NCBI RefSeq assembly: GCF_007713735.2
Contig: NZ_VMNW02000073.1
Location: 1-48,319 of the forward strand
Reading direction: 5' to 3'
Length of the DNA stretch: 48,319 nucleotides
Source of the DNA: Amycolatopsis acidicola
GTDB taxonomy: Bacteria; Actinomycetota; Actinomycetes; Mycobacteriales; Pseudonocardiaceae
Shown one piece after another: positions 34,010 through 42,532 of this stretch; position 1 is the first letter of the stretch, and each line of letters opens with the position of its first letter. The notes below the pieces were generated by a model. That model was given only the letters and a program-made list of their open reading frames with translations, had not been told where the DNA came from and did not search any database. Made by a program: the position numbers and the translations under genes.

Positions 34010-35206
34010 TCACGAGGTTCGGCGCCGCCGTGCGACCAGGAATCCGGCGATGATCAGCACCGCGACGATCAGCGTGATGACCCAGCCGGTCGCGCCGAAC
34101 GGATCGTGCTGTCCCGAGGCGCTGGCTTTCCCGGCCACGGGCACCGACGCGTCACCGTGCTTCGCCGCGGTTTCCGTTTCCGCCACCGGTTCCACGAGCT
34201 TGCCGACCGGCTGCGCGCCTGCCTGCGCGAGCCCGAAGCTGTAGTCCAGCAGCTGCGTGGCCTGCGCGACGACCAGCGTCGGCCGCTGCTCCGCGCGCAT
34301 CATCACCACCGCGAGGCGCGTGCCGTTGTGGTTCGCGGCGCCGACGTACGTGTGCCGGGCGTCGTCGGTGAATCCCGTTTTCCCGCCGAGGAAACCGGGG
34401 TACACGCCGAGCAGCTTGTTGTCGTTGACGATCGAGAACGCCGGTTTCCCCGCCACCGCCGGGAACTGGTAGCCCTTCGTGGCCACCACGGCGGCGAACT
34501 CCGGCTGCTGCATGGCGGAGTGGAAGATCAGGCTCAGGTCGTACGCCGACGTCGACATGCCCGGCCCGTCGAGGCCCGAAGGCGTGGCAGCGCGGGTGTC
34601 CGTGGCGCCGAGTGCCGTCGCGAGCGCGTTCATCTTCTGTGTTGCCGCGGGCACTCCGCCGAGCGCTGTCGCGAAGGCGTGCGCCACGTCGTTGCCGGAG
34701 TGCATGAGCAGTCCGTGCAACAACTGGTCGACGGTGTAGCTCTGCCCGGCGACGATGCCGACGCAGGTGCACTCCTGGCTGGCGTCCTCCGCCGTCGGGA
34801 CGATCGTGTCCGTCGCCTTGAAGTTCTTCAGCACCACCAGCGCGAGCAGCGTCTTGATCAGCGACGCCGGCCGCTCGCGCGCGTGCGGGTTCTTCGCCGC
34901 GACGATCTCGCCGGTGTCGAGGTTCTGCACCACCCAGGAGGCCGCCGTGGTGTCCGGCGGGGCCGCGGCGGTGGTGGGGAAGACGACGCCGCACTCGCCC
35001 ATCCGCGCCCCGCCCGCGGGCTCCGCCGGAACCGGCAACGGGGCCGGCGCGGCCTGGCCCGGCGCCGGCTGCTCCGAGGTGTCCACCGGCGGTGGCGGGG
35101 CCTGCTGGTCGGGACAGGCCTGCGCCGCGGCGGCCTGGCCGGTGCCGAGCAGCAAACCCGACAGCAGGGCAGCAACCAGGGCAAGAACTAGGGAACGGGA
35201 GCGCAC
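34010..35206 (-). CDS. dacB: D-alanyl-D-alanine carboxypeptidase (DacB/PBP5-like)
   Basis: About 398 residues. A signal peptide ends near GTGQAAAAQA; a Pro/Ala-rich linker (about 33-68) leads to the peptidase S11 domain. The active-site motifs are SLIK (ERPASLIKTLLAL), SGN (LMHSGNDVAHAF) and KTG (LGGKTGFTDDARHT). A C-terminal membrane helix (WVITLIVAVLIIAGFLVA) and Arg tail anchor it. It trims peptidoglycan stem peptides outside the membrane. GTG 35206 is used; TTG 35209 is adjacent. Confidence 0.93.
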   Translation of the reverse strand: MRSRSLVLALVAALLSGLLLGTGQAAAAQACPDQQAPPPPVDTSEQPAPGQAAPAPLPVPAEPAGGARMGECGVVFPTTAAAPPDTTAASWVVQNLDTGEIVAAKNPHARERPASLIKTLLALVVLKNFKATDTIVPTAEDASQECTCVGIVAGQSYTVDQLLHGLLMHSGNDVAHAFATALGGVPAATQKMNALATALGATDTRAATPSGLDGPGMSTSAYDLSLIFHSAMQQPEFAAVVATKGYQFPAVAGKPAFSIVNDNKLLGVYPGFLGGKTGFTDDARHTYVGAANHNGTRLAVVMMRAEQRPTLVVAQATQLLDYSFGLAQAGAQPVGKLVEPVAETETAAKHGDASVPVAGKASASGQHDPFGATGWVITLIVAVLIIAGFLVARRRRTS

Positions 35207-35279
35207 CAAACGAGACTAGAGCAACACGCTCGGGGGTTCCCCGGAGTCGGCGCGATTCGATCGGGGGATACTCGGGCCC

Positions 35280-35525
35280 ATGTCTCGACGTGTGGCGTTG
35301 TTCCTGCTGGCCTTCGGCGTGTGGTCGTGGATCATCTGGATCACCTTCGTGAAGAACCTGTCCGCCAGTGACCAGTCGTGGGCGCCGGACGGTTCGGCCA
35401 CCGCGTTCTTCTACGTGCACCTCGTGCTGGCGATCGTCTCGTTCGTGCTCGGCACGATCATCGGGGTCATCGGCTGGCGCGGGCTCAAGGCGCGCAAGAA
35501 GGACCTTGCCGGACAGCGACAGTGA
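35280..35525 (+). CDS. SCO4848-like small membrane protein
   Basis: 81 residues with two membrane helices (about 5-24 and 43-65) and a short extracytoplasmic loop with KNLSASDQSWAPDGSATAFFYVHL. This matches the SCO4848 family. From memory, in Streptomyces the family member lies beside a D-Ala-D-Ala carboxypeptidase gene (SCO4847), the same pairing as here though divergent. Function unknown. Confidence 0.8.
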   Translation: MSRRVALFLLAFGVWSWIIWITFVKNLSASDQSWAPDGSATAFFYVHLVLAIVSFVLGTIIGVIGWRGLKARKKDLAGQRQ

Positions 35526-35628
35526 ACCAGCCCGTTTTCCTGGCTTGACCGGGCGCCACTACGGGTCCGGTACGGGAGCGCGCCGCACCGCGCGGAACCG
35601 CCGGTGACCGGTCGCCGTCTGAGCGGCC

Positions 35629-37461
35629 ATGTCGAGATTCGCCAGGTTGGTCCCGGTTCTCGCGATCGCGTTGTCGCTGGTCGCGGTGCCCGCGCAGGCC
35701 CAGGAGCAGGGGCCGCAGTACGCGCCGACGATGCTCGTGCTGGACGCGTCGGGCTCGATGAAGGGCGCGAAGATGGACGCGGCGAAGTCCGCCGTGCACA
35801 CCTTCGTCGACTCCGTCCCGGCCCCCGCCGAGGTCGGCCTGGAGGTCTACGGAACGCACACCGGGTCCTCGGACGCCGAGAAAACGGCGGGCTGCCAGGA
35901 CGTGCAGGTGTTGCAGGCGCCGCAGCGCGTCGACAAGGCGTCGCTGAACGGCGCCGTGGACGGCATCACGCCGAGCGGCTACACGCCGATCGGCGTGGCC
36001 CTCACCAAGGCCGCCGAGACGCTGCCGAAGGAAGGCCCGCGCTCGATCGTGCTGGTCTCGGACGGCCTCGACACGTGTTCCCCGCCCGACCCCTGTGAGA
36101 TCGCGAAGAAGCTGACCCAGCAGGGCACCCAGATCGTCATGCACACCATCGGCTACGGCGTGGACGACCAGTCCCGCGCGCAGCTGACGTGCATCGCGCA
36201 GGCGACCGGTGGCACGTACAGCGACGCGCCTGATGGCAAGGCGCTGGAGAAGGTCCTGCCGCGGGTGAGTTCCGTTGCGCTGCGCAACTACGAGAGCGCC
36301 GGTGCGCAGATCACCGGTACCGCCGGCTGGCGGGACGCGCCCGTCGCCGGTGCGGGGCAGTACCTCGATACGTTGGGACAGAAGGAAACCCGCTACTACG
36401 CGATCGACGTGCCGCAGGGCGCGACGGCGTACTTCAGCGGCACGCTCTCGTTCCCGCGCCTCGACGGGATCAACCAGCTCGACGATTTCAACACGCTCCA
36501 ACTACGCGTGTACGGCGAAAACGGGCAGGACTGCTACGCCTTCGACACGGCACAAGCCACCAAATCCAGTGACGGCGTGGCGCTGACGATCTCGAAGGCG
36601 TGGACCAAGGCGGCCGAGGAAAAGGGGAAATGCACCGGGGGCGGGCGGTATTACTTCGCGCTCACCTGGGACCGCGTTTCCGCCGGGGTGCCGGAGCGGC
36701 TGCCGGTCGAGCTGCTCGTCGGCATCGAGCCCGCCGCCACGGACCCCGGCCCCGCCGCCGTGCTGCCGAAGACGAGCTTCGCCGAACCGGCGAGTGCCGC
36801 GCAGCCCGTCATCGGCGGTGGCTCTTTCAACGTCGCGGGTTCCTTGCCCGGCAACGGGAACTACACCGACACGCTGCAACGCGGCGAGTACGTCTTCTAC
36901 CGCGTGCACCTCGATTGGGGGCAGGGGCTCGCGTACAAAGTCCGATTCGGACAGACCGGCGGGCGCGGGCTGGACAACCTTTCCGCCGTGACCACGACGC
37001 TCTACAGCCCGTACCGCGACGTGATCGACCGCGACTACGGCTCCTACAACGGCAGCGAATCCACGCTGCCGAACGAGAAAGCGCTTGCCACCGTGCCCGT
37101 CCGGTACGGCAACCGGAACGCCGACGTGCAGTCGGCGCGCTCGCAGAGCATCGCGGGGACGTACTACATCGCCGTGCAGGTGGGGCCCACGACGGACGAG
37201 GGCGCGAACCAGCCGGTGCCGGTGACGCTGGAGCTGACCGTCGGCGGGAAGCAGGAGGCCGGCCCCACCTACGCGACGGCCGCCGGTCCGGGGATCTTCG
37301 GGGACAAGTCGGAGAAGCAGATGACGGAGGGCCTTGTCGTGCGGACCGACGAGAAACCGGCGTCCTCGTCGACCGGCTGGATCCTGGCCCTCGTCTTCGG
37401 TGGCCTTGTGCTGCTGGCCGCGATTTTCGGCGGGGTGCTGGTGAGCCGCAGGAGGGCCTGA
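35629..37461 (+). CDS. secreted, membrane-anchored VWA domain protein
   Basis: 610 residues. A signal peptide ends at VAVPAQAQEQ. A von Willebrand factor A domain (about 30-215) has the MIDAS residues DASGS and VLVSDGLDTC. A long beta-rich ectodomain follows (about 225-560), with two similar halves around YYAIDVPQGATAYFSGTL and YVFYRVHLDWGQGLAY. One C-terminal membrane helix (WILALVFGGLVLLAAIFGGV) and Arg tail anchor it. It probably binds a protein or surface ligand through a metal ion; the partner is unknown. Confidence 0.88.
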   Translation: MSRFARLVPVLAIALSLVAVPAQAQEQGPQYAPTMLVLDASGSMKGAKMDAAKSAVHTFVDSVPAPAEVGLEVYGTHTGSSDAEKTAGCQDVQVLQAPQRVDKASLNGAVDGITPSGYTPIGVALTKAAETLPKEGPRSIVLVSDGLDTCSPPDPCEIAKKLTQQGTQIVMHTIGYGVDDQSRAQLTCIAQATGGTYSDAPDGKALEKVLPRVSSVALRNYESAGAQITGTAGWRDAPVAGAGQYLDTLGQKETRYYAIDVPQGATAYFSGTLSFPRLDGINQLDDFNTLQLRVYGENGQDCYAFDTAQATKSSDGVALTISKAWTKAAEEKGKCTGGGRYYFALTWDRVSAGVPERLPVELLVGIEPAATDPGPAAVLPKTSFAEPASAAQPVIGGGSFNVAGSLPGNGNYTDTLQRGEYVFYRVHLDWGQGLAYKVRFGQTGGRGLDNLSAVTTTLYSPYRDVIDRDYGSYNGSESTLPNEKALATVPVRYGNRNADVQSARSQSIAGTYYIAVQVGPTTDEGANQPVPVTLELTVGGKQEAGPTYATAAGPGIFGDKSEKQMTEGLVVRTDEKPASSSTGWILALVFGGLVLLAAIFGGVLVSRRRA

Positions 37462-37495
37462 AAAAAGCCGTGCGGCCACCGGGGCCGCACGGCTT
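37461..37495. terminator. bidirectional terminator between the VWA gene and sdhB
   Basis: AAGCCGTGCGGCC (37465-37477), loop ACCGG, GGCCGCACGGCTT (37483-37495): a perfect 13-bp stem. AAAAAA at 37461-37466 gives a U tract for minus-strand transcripts, so it serves the sdh operon best, and also stops the convergent VWA transcript. Confidence 0.9.
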
Positions 37496-37512
37496 CCTTC
37501 CGGAAGAAAACC

Positions 37513-38289
37513 TCAGACGCGCTTGAACAGCAGCGCGCGCTTGACTTCCTGGATCGCCTTCGTCACCTGGATGCCACGCGGGCACGCGTCGGTGCAGTTG
37601 AAGGTGGTGCGGCAGCGCCACACGCCTTCCTGGTCGTTCAGGATGTCGAGCCGCTCCTCCGACCCCTCGTCACGCGAGTCGAAGATGAACCGGTGCGCGT
37701 TGACGATCGCCGCCGGCCCGAAGTACGAGCCGTCGTTCCAGTACACCGGGCACGAGGACGTGCAGCAGGCGCACAGGATGCACTTGGTGGTGTCGTCGAA
37801 GCGCTCGCGGTCGGCCGCCGACTGGATGCGCTCACGCGTGGGCTCGTTGCCGTAGGCGATGAGGTACGGCTTCACCGCCCGGTAGGCCTCGAAGAAGGGC
37901 TCCATGTCGACATAGAGGTCCTTCATCGTGGGCAGGCCCTTGATCGGCGCGATCGTGACCGTGGTCTGCTTGCCCTCCTTGGCCAGCAGGTCCTTCACCA
38001 GCACCTTGCAGGCCAGCCGGTTGATCCCGTTGATCTGCATGGCGTCCGAGCCACAGATGCCGTGCGCGCAGGAACGCCGGAACGACAGCGTGCCGTCCAC
38101 GTAGTTCTTGATGCTCATCAGCACGTTGAGCACGCGGTCGGTGGGCAGCGCCGGGACGTCGTAGGACTCCCAGTGCGGCTCGTCGTCGATCTCCGGGTTG
38201 AACCGGAGGATCTTCATCGTGATCGTGATCGAACCCTCGGGCGCGGGCACCTGCGACGTGTCGTGCACGGGCTCTGCTACCGCTGTCAT
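37513..38289 (-). CDS. sdhB: succinate dehydrogenase iron-sulfur subunit
   Basis: 258 residues. [2Fe-2S] ligands lie in SCAHGICGSDAM and NRLAC. [4Fe-4S] and [3Fe-4S] ligands lie in CILCACCTSSCPVYW and CRTTFNCTDACPRGI. It passes electrons from SdhA flavin to the membrane quinone in complex II. Its ATG overlaps the sdhA stop (TGATG). Last gene of sdhCDAB. Confidence 0.97.
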   Translation of the reverse strand: MTAVAEPVHDTSQVPAPEGSITITMKILRFNPEIDDEPHWESYDVPALPTDRVLNVLMSIKNYVDGTLSFRRSCAHGICGSDAMQINGINRLACKVLVKDLLAKEGKQTTVTIAPIKGLPTMKDLYVDMEPFFEAYRAVKPYLIAYGNEPTRERIQSAADRERFDDTTKCILCACCTSSCPVYWNDGSYFGPAAIVNAHRFIFDSRDEGSEERLDILNDQEGVWRCRTTFNCTDACPRGIQVTKAIQEVKRALLFKRV

Positions 38290-40076
38290 CAGTACTTCCG
38301 CTCCATCGGCTCGTAGCGGGTGAAGGTCACCGGCTTGTAGTCAAGCCGGATGTCGGCGAGGAACCCGGTCAGGCCCAGCGGGGCGTCGGGATCCTCCTTC
38401 TCCGGCAGCATCTTGTACGACATCGAGTGCCGCATGAAGTTGACGTCGTCACGGTTCGGGTAGTCCTCGCGGGCGTGCCCGCCACGGGACTCCTTGCGCG
38501 CGAGCGCCGCGTTGACCAGCGCCTCGGCCAGGTCCAGCAGGAAGCCGAGCTCGATGGCCTCGAGCAGGTCGGTGTTGTACCGCTTGCCCTTGTCCTGCAC
38601 CGAAATGCGGCCGTAGCGCTCCTTGAGCCGCTGCACGTCGGTCAGCGCCGTCTTCAGCGTGTCCTCGGTGCGGTAGACCGCCGCGTTGGTGTCCATGGTC
38701 TGCTGCAGCTCGGTGCGGATGTCCGCGACCCGCTCGCCACCGTGCACGGTGCGCAGGTGCTCGACCATGCCCAGCACCATCTTCTCCGGGTTCTCCGGCA
38801 GCTCGACGTGCTCGTGCCCGTTGGCGTACTCCGCGGCGGCGATGCCGGCGCGGCGGCCGAACACGTTGATGTCGAGCAATGAGTTGGTGCCCAGCCGGTT
38901 CGCGCCGTGCACCGACACGCAGGCGACCTCACCGGCCGCGTACATGCCCGGGATGACCTTGTCGTTGTCCTGCAAGGCTTCCCCGTGCACGTTGGTGGGG
39001 ATGCCACCCATCGCGTAGTGCGCGGTCGGGTACACCGGCACCGGCTCCTTCACCGGGTCCACCCCGAGGTAGGTGCGGGCGAACTCGGTGATGTCCGGCA
39101 GCTTGGTCTCCAGCACCTCGGCACCGAGGTGGGTGCAGTCGAGGTACACGTAGTCCTTGTGCGGCCCGGCGCCGCGGCCCTCCAGCACCTCCAGCACCAT
39201 CGACCGGGCGACGATGTCGCGCGGCGCGAGGTCCTTGATGGTGGGGGCGTAGCGCTCCATGAACCGCTCGCCGGACTCGTTGCGCAGGATCGCGCCCTCG
39301 CCGCGGGCACCCTCGGTGAGCAGGATGCCGAGGCCGGCCAGGCCTGTCGGGTGGAACTGGTAGAACTCGATGTCCTCCAGCGGCAGGCCCTTGCGGTAGT
39401 AGATGCCCATGCCGTCGCCGGTCAGCGTGTGCGCGTTCGAGGTGGTCTTGAAGACCTTGCCGAACCCGCCGGTGGCGAACACGATCGACTTCGCCTGGAA
39501 CACGTGGATCTCGCCGGTGGCGAGCTCGTAGGCGATCGCGCCGGAGGCGACCGGGCCGTCCTCGGTGTCGGTCAGCACGACGTCCAGGACGTAGAACTCG
39601 TTGTAGAACTCGATGCCGTGCTTGACGCAGTTCTGGTACAGCGTCTGCAGGATCATGTGCCCGGTGCGGTCCGCGGCGTAGCAGGCGCGGCGCACCGCGG
39701 CCTTGCCGTGGTCGCGGGTGTGCCCGCCGAACCGGCGCTGGTCGATCTTGCCCTCGGGCGTCCGGTTGAACGGCAGGCCCATCTTCTCCAGGTCGAGCAC
39801 CGCGTCGATGGCTTCCTTCGCCATGATCTCGGCCGCGTCCTGGTCGGTCAGGTAGTCACCGCCCTTGACGGTGTCGAAGGTGTGCCACTCCCAGTTGTCC
39901 TCTTCGACGTTCGCCAGCGCGGCGCACATGCCGCCCTGCGCGGCGCCGGTGTGGGAGCGCGTCGGGTAGAGCTTGGTGAGGACCGCGGTGCGGGCGCGCT
40001 GCCCGGACTCGATGGCGGCACGCATTCCGGCGCCGCCGGCGCCGACGATCACCACGTCGTACTTGTGGAACTGCAT
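38289..40076 (-). CDS. sdhA: succinate dehydrogenase flavoprotein subunit
   Basis: 595 residues. The FAD loop is VVIVGAGGAGMRAA near the N-terminus. His42 in SHTGAAQGGMCAAL is the likely covalent FAD attachment site. Substrate-binding features are FHPTGLAGLGILLTEGARGEGA and ERFMERYAP, then HYAMGGIPTNVHGE. It oxidises succinate to fumarate in the TCA cycle and the respiratory chain. A 22-base gap separates it from sdhD. Confidence 0.98.
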   Translation of the reverse strand: MQFHKYDVVIVGAGGAGMRAAIESGQRARTAVLTKLYPTRSHTGAAQGGMCAALANVEEDNWEWHTFDTVKGGDYLTDQDAAEIMAKEAIDAVLDLEKMGLPFNRTPEGKIDQRRFGGHTRDHGKAAVRRACYAADRTGHMILQTLYQNCVKHGIEFYNEFYVLDVVLTDTEDGPVASGAIAYELATGEIHVFQAKSIVFATGGFGKVFKTTSNAHTLTGDGMGIYYRKGLPLEDIEFYQFHPTGLAGLGILLTEGARGEGAILRNESGERFMERYAPTIKDLAPRDIVARSMVLEVLEGRGAGPHKDYVYLDCTHLGAEVLETKLPDITEFARTYLGVDPVKEPVPVYPTAHYAMGGIPTNVHGEALQDNDKVIPGMYAAGEVACVSVHGANRLGTNSLLDINVFGRRAGIAAAEYANGHEHVELPENPEKMVLGMVEHLRTVHGGERVADIRTELQQTMDTNAAVYRTEDTLKTALTDVQRLKERYGRISVQDKGKRYNTDLLEAIELGFLLDLAEALVNAALARKESRGGHAREDYPNRDDVNFMRHSMSYKMLPEKEDPDAPLGLTGFLADIRLDYKPVTFTRYEPMERKY

Positions 40077-40098
40077 ATCCGCTTCCTTGGTGGTGGTA

Positions 40099-40515
40099 TC
40101 AGCTGGTGATGTTCGGGTCGAACGTGAAGATCACGAGCGTGCCGACGAACAGGATGATCGCCATGGCGACGTACAGCACGATCTTCAGCCAGAAACGCGT
40201 GACGTCCTTGCGCGCGTAGTCGTCGATGATGGTGCGCAGCCCGTTGCCGCCGTGGATCTCGGCCAGCCAGAGCATGGCCAGGTCCCAGAACTGCCAGAAC
40301 GGCGACGCCCAGCGGCCCGCCACGAAACCGAAGTTGATCCGGTGCACGCCGCCGTCGAGGATGTTCATGATCAGCAGGTGGCCCAGCACCAGGATGATCA
40401 GCGCCATCCCGGAGATGCGCATGAACAGCCAGCTGTAGAGCTCGAAGTTGTTCCGCCGGGCCGCGGGGCGCCGCGGGGAGCGGGGCTTGTCGAGCGCCAG
40501 TGCTTCCTGGGTCAC
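40099..40515 (-). CDS. sdhD: succinate dehydrogenase membrane anchor subunit
   Basis: 138 residues with three membrane helices. ELYSWLFMRISGMALIILVLGHLLIMNIL contains a His in the position used as a haem ligand, and EIHGGNGLRTIIDDYAR is the usual helix 2-3 loop. It helps bind haem b and quinone. GTG 40515 overlaps the sdhC stop (GTGA). Confidence 0.93.
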   Translation of the reverse strand: MTQEALALDKPRSPRRPAARRNNFELYSWLFMRISGMALIILVLGHLLIMNILDGGVHRINFGFVAGRWASPFWQFWDLAMLWLAEIHGGNGLRTIIDDYARKDVTRFWLKIVLYVAMAIILFVGTLVIFTFDPNITS

Positions 40516-40967
40516 GACGCGTCACCTCCGAACATGATCGAAGCCGTCCGCCAGAGCATCGCGATCGCGCCGGGGATCATCACGACCACCCAGACCACGA
40601 CGATCGTCCACAGCATCGGCTTCTGGTACTTGGGGCCCTTCGACCAGAAGTCGACGAGCATGACCCTGATGCCGTTGAGCGCGTGGAACAGCACCGCGCC
40701 GACCAGGCCCACCTCCATGAGGTTGACCAGCGGGGTCTTGTAGGTCTCGATGACCGAGTTGTAGGTGTCCGGCGAGACGCGCACCAATGCGGTGTCGAGT
40801 ACGTGGACGAACAGGAAGAAGAAGGTGAGTACCCCGGTGATGCGGTGCAGGACCCAGGACCACATGCCGGGGTCGCCCCGGTAGAAGGTCCCCTTCCGGC
40901 GCGAGGCACCCCGATCGCTCTCCTCCACCGCCGCGGAATCGGCGGCAGGGCTAGCCGTGGTGGACAT
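40512..40967 (-). CDS. sdhC: succinate dehydrogenase cytochrome b556 subunit
   Basis: 151 residues. After a hydrophilic N-terminus comes GTFYRGDPGMWSWVLHRITGVLTFFFLFVHVLDTALV, the SdhC signature with conserved SxxHRxTG and a candidate haem histidine. Three membrane helices follow the anchor pattern. ATG 40967 has a GGAGG site 17 bases upstream. The frame is open much further upstream, but that part lacks the family start. First gene of the operon. Confidence 0.93.
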   Translation of the reverse strand: MSTTASPAADSAAVEESDRGASRRKGTFYRGDPGMWSWVLHRITGVLTFFFLFVHVLDTALVRVSPDTYNSVIETYKTPLVNLMEVGLVGAVLFHALNGIRVMLVDFWSKGPKYQKPMLWTIVVVWVVVMIPGAIAMLWRTASIMFGGDAS

Positions 40968-41315
40968 CGGTGAACGGCCTCCAACGTCGTGGTTGGACTG
41001 TGCCCGGTGGCATGAATACGTCAACGAGCTTGGATAAACGGATGCTAAACCCGCGCGCGGATACCCACTCAACCTCGGGTTGGCTCGTGTGATCGACCAG
41101 ACACACTCCGCGTGGTGAGGATCACTCCACCAGGTGATGCATACGTGCTGTGACGGTCCGGCTGCGCTCTCGACGCCCAAGCAAACATTTAGGTTACGGG
41201 CCGTGGCAACCATATGGCGGTTTGCTCACACGACGGTACGGTTCGCCAGTCGAGCCCGGTATGTGCCGGGCTGGGGCTCGGGTCCGCTGCAAACCAGCGG
41301 GGAGGGAGAAAGAGC
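40968..41315. other. 348-base divergent intergenic region between sdhC and the BMP gene
   Basis: It must hold the promoters for sdhCDAB and the nucleoside operon. On the minus strand TTGACG occurs near 41024 about 60 bases ahead of sdhC, without a convincing -10. A weak dyad ATCAC...GTGAT spans 41121-41138. The stretch around 41181-41235 is relatively AT-rich (ACATTTAGG, CCATATGG) and may be the BMP promoter. I see no gene, tRNA or riboswitch here. Confidence 0.5.
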
Positions 41316-42458
41316 GTGCGTAGAACGCGTGCCGTAACGCTGGCCGCCACCGCCATGGCCGGGGTGCTCGTGCTGGCGGGGTGTGCCAAGGATTCCGGTG
41401 GCAGTGGGAGCACCAACAACGCGTCCGGGAACTCCGGCTCTTGCGTGACCGCGACCGCGCCGAGTGCGGCCGCCGCCGCGACGACGTCGAGCTCCGCGGG
41501 CGCCAAGGTCGACGCCAGCGCGCTTCGCATCGGGCTCGCGTACGACATCGGCGGGCGTGGCGACGCCTCCTTCAACGACGCGGCCGCGGCCGGCGTCGAC
41601 AAGGCGAAGTCGGACCTCGGCGTCAAGGACGTCCAAGAGAGCACGGCTTCGCCCACCGAGGACGAGGCCGCCAAGGAACAGCGGCTGACCCAGCTCGCCA
41701 CCAACGGCTACAACCCGATCGTGGCGGTCGGCTTCGCCTACGCCGAGGCCGTCGGCGCGGTCGCGCCGAAGTTCCCGAACATCAAGTTCGCGATCATCGA
41801 CGACGACTCGGTGGTCCAGCCCAACGTCACCCCGCTGGTCTTCGCCGAGGAGCAGGGCTCGTACCTGGTCGGTATCGCCGCGGTGTACAAGAGCAAGAAC
41901 TGCCACATCGGCTTCGTCGGCGGCGTGAACACCCCGCTGATCCAGAAGTTCGAGGCCGGCTACATCGCCGGGGCGAAGGCCGCGTCGAGCAAGGTCCAGA
42001 TCGAGGACCAGTACCTGACCCCGGCCGGTGACAACACCGGGTTCCAGGACCCGACGAAGGGCAACGCCAAGGCCGCGGCCGAGATCGCCGCGGGCGCCGA
42101 CGTGGTCTACCACGCGGCAGGCGCGTCCGGTAAGGGCGTGTTCCAGGCGGCGAAGGCGGGCAACGCGCTCGCCATCGGTGTCGACTCCGACCAGTACAAC
42201 CAGCAGACGGTCGCCGAGTACAAGGACGTGATCATGACGTCCATGCTCAAGCGGGTGGATGTCGCGGTCTACGACTACATCCAGGCCGTCGCTTCGAACA
42301 ACCTCTCGGCGCTGCCCAAGCGGTTCGACCTGAAGGTCGACGGCGTCGGCTACGCCACCTCGGGCGGCAAGATCGACGACATCAAGCCGGTGCTCGAGGG
42401 CTACAAGCAGCAGATCATCTCCGGCCAGGTCACAGTTCCGACCACGCCGACCAAGTAG
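41316..42458 (+). CDS. BMP-family nucleoside-binding lipoprotein
   Basis: 380 residues. The signal peptide ends at LVLAGC, so Cys23 is the lipidation site. The BMP/PnrA solute-binding fold shows IGLAYDIGGRGDASFNDAA, VGFAYAEAVGAVAPKFPNIKFAIID, FAEEQGSYLVGIAA and IGVDSDQYNQ. These proteins bind purine or pyrimidine nucleosides for ABC import. GTG 41316 has GGAGGGAG upstream. It heads an operon that ends with cytidine deaminase and thymidine phosphorylase, which supports a nucleoside substrate. Confidence 0.93.
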   Translation: MRRTRAVTLAATAMAGVLVLAGCAKDSGGSGSTNNASGNSGSCVTATAPSAAAAATTSSSAGAKVDASALRIGLAYDIGGRGDASFNDAAAAGVDKAKSDLGVKDVQESTASPTEDEAAKEQRLTQLATNGYNPIVAVGFAYAEAVGAVAPKFPNIKFAIIDDDSVVQPNVTPLVFAEEQGSYLVGIAAVYKSKNCHIGFVGGVNTPLIQKFEAGYIAGAKAASSKVQIEDQYLTPAGDNTGFQDPTKGNAKAAAEIAAGADVVYHAAGASGKGVFQAAKAGNALAIGVDSDQYNQQTVAEYKDVIMTSMLKRVDVAVYDYIQAVASNNLSALPKRFDLKVDGVGYATSGGKIDDIKPVLEGYKQQIISGQVTVPTTPTK

Positions 42459-42477
42459 GCAGGACACCTCGCGTGCG

Positions 42478-42511
42478 GGGCCCGGGAAGGCGATCCCTTC
42501 CCGGGCCCTTT
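42478..42511 (+). terminator. intercistronic hairpin after the BMP gene
   Basis: GGGCCCGGGAAGG (42478-42490), loop CGATC, CCTTCCCGGGCCC (42496-42508), then TTT. A perfect 13-bp stem with only a short U tract, between the binding protein and its transporter genes. It probably causes partial termination or mRNA stabilisation so that the lipoprotein is made in excess. Confidence 0.8.
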
Positions 42512-42532
42512 ACGCCATCTGCGGGAGAGAAA

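Noticed and set aside
41121..41138. ATCAC...GTGAT dyad upstream of the nucleoside operon as an operator
   Set aside because: Only five bases per arm match and the centre is asymmetric, so it is not better than chance.
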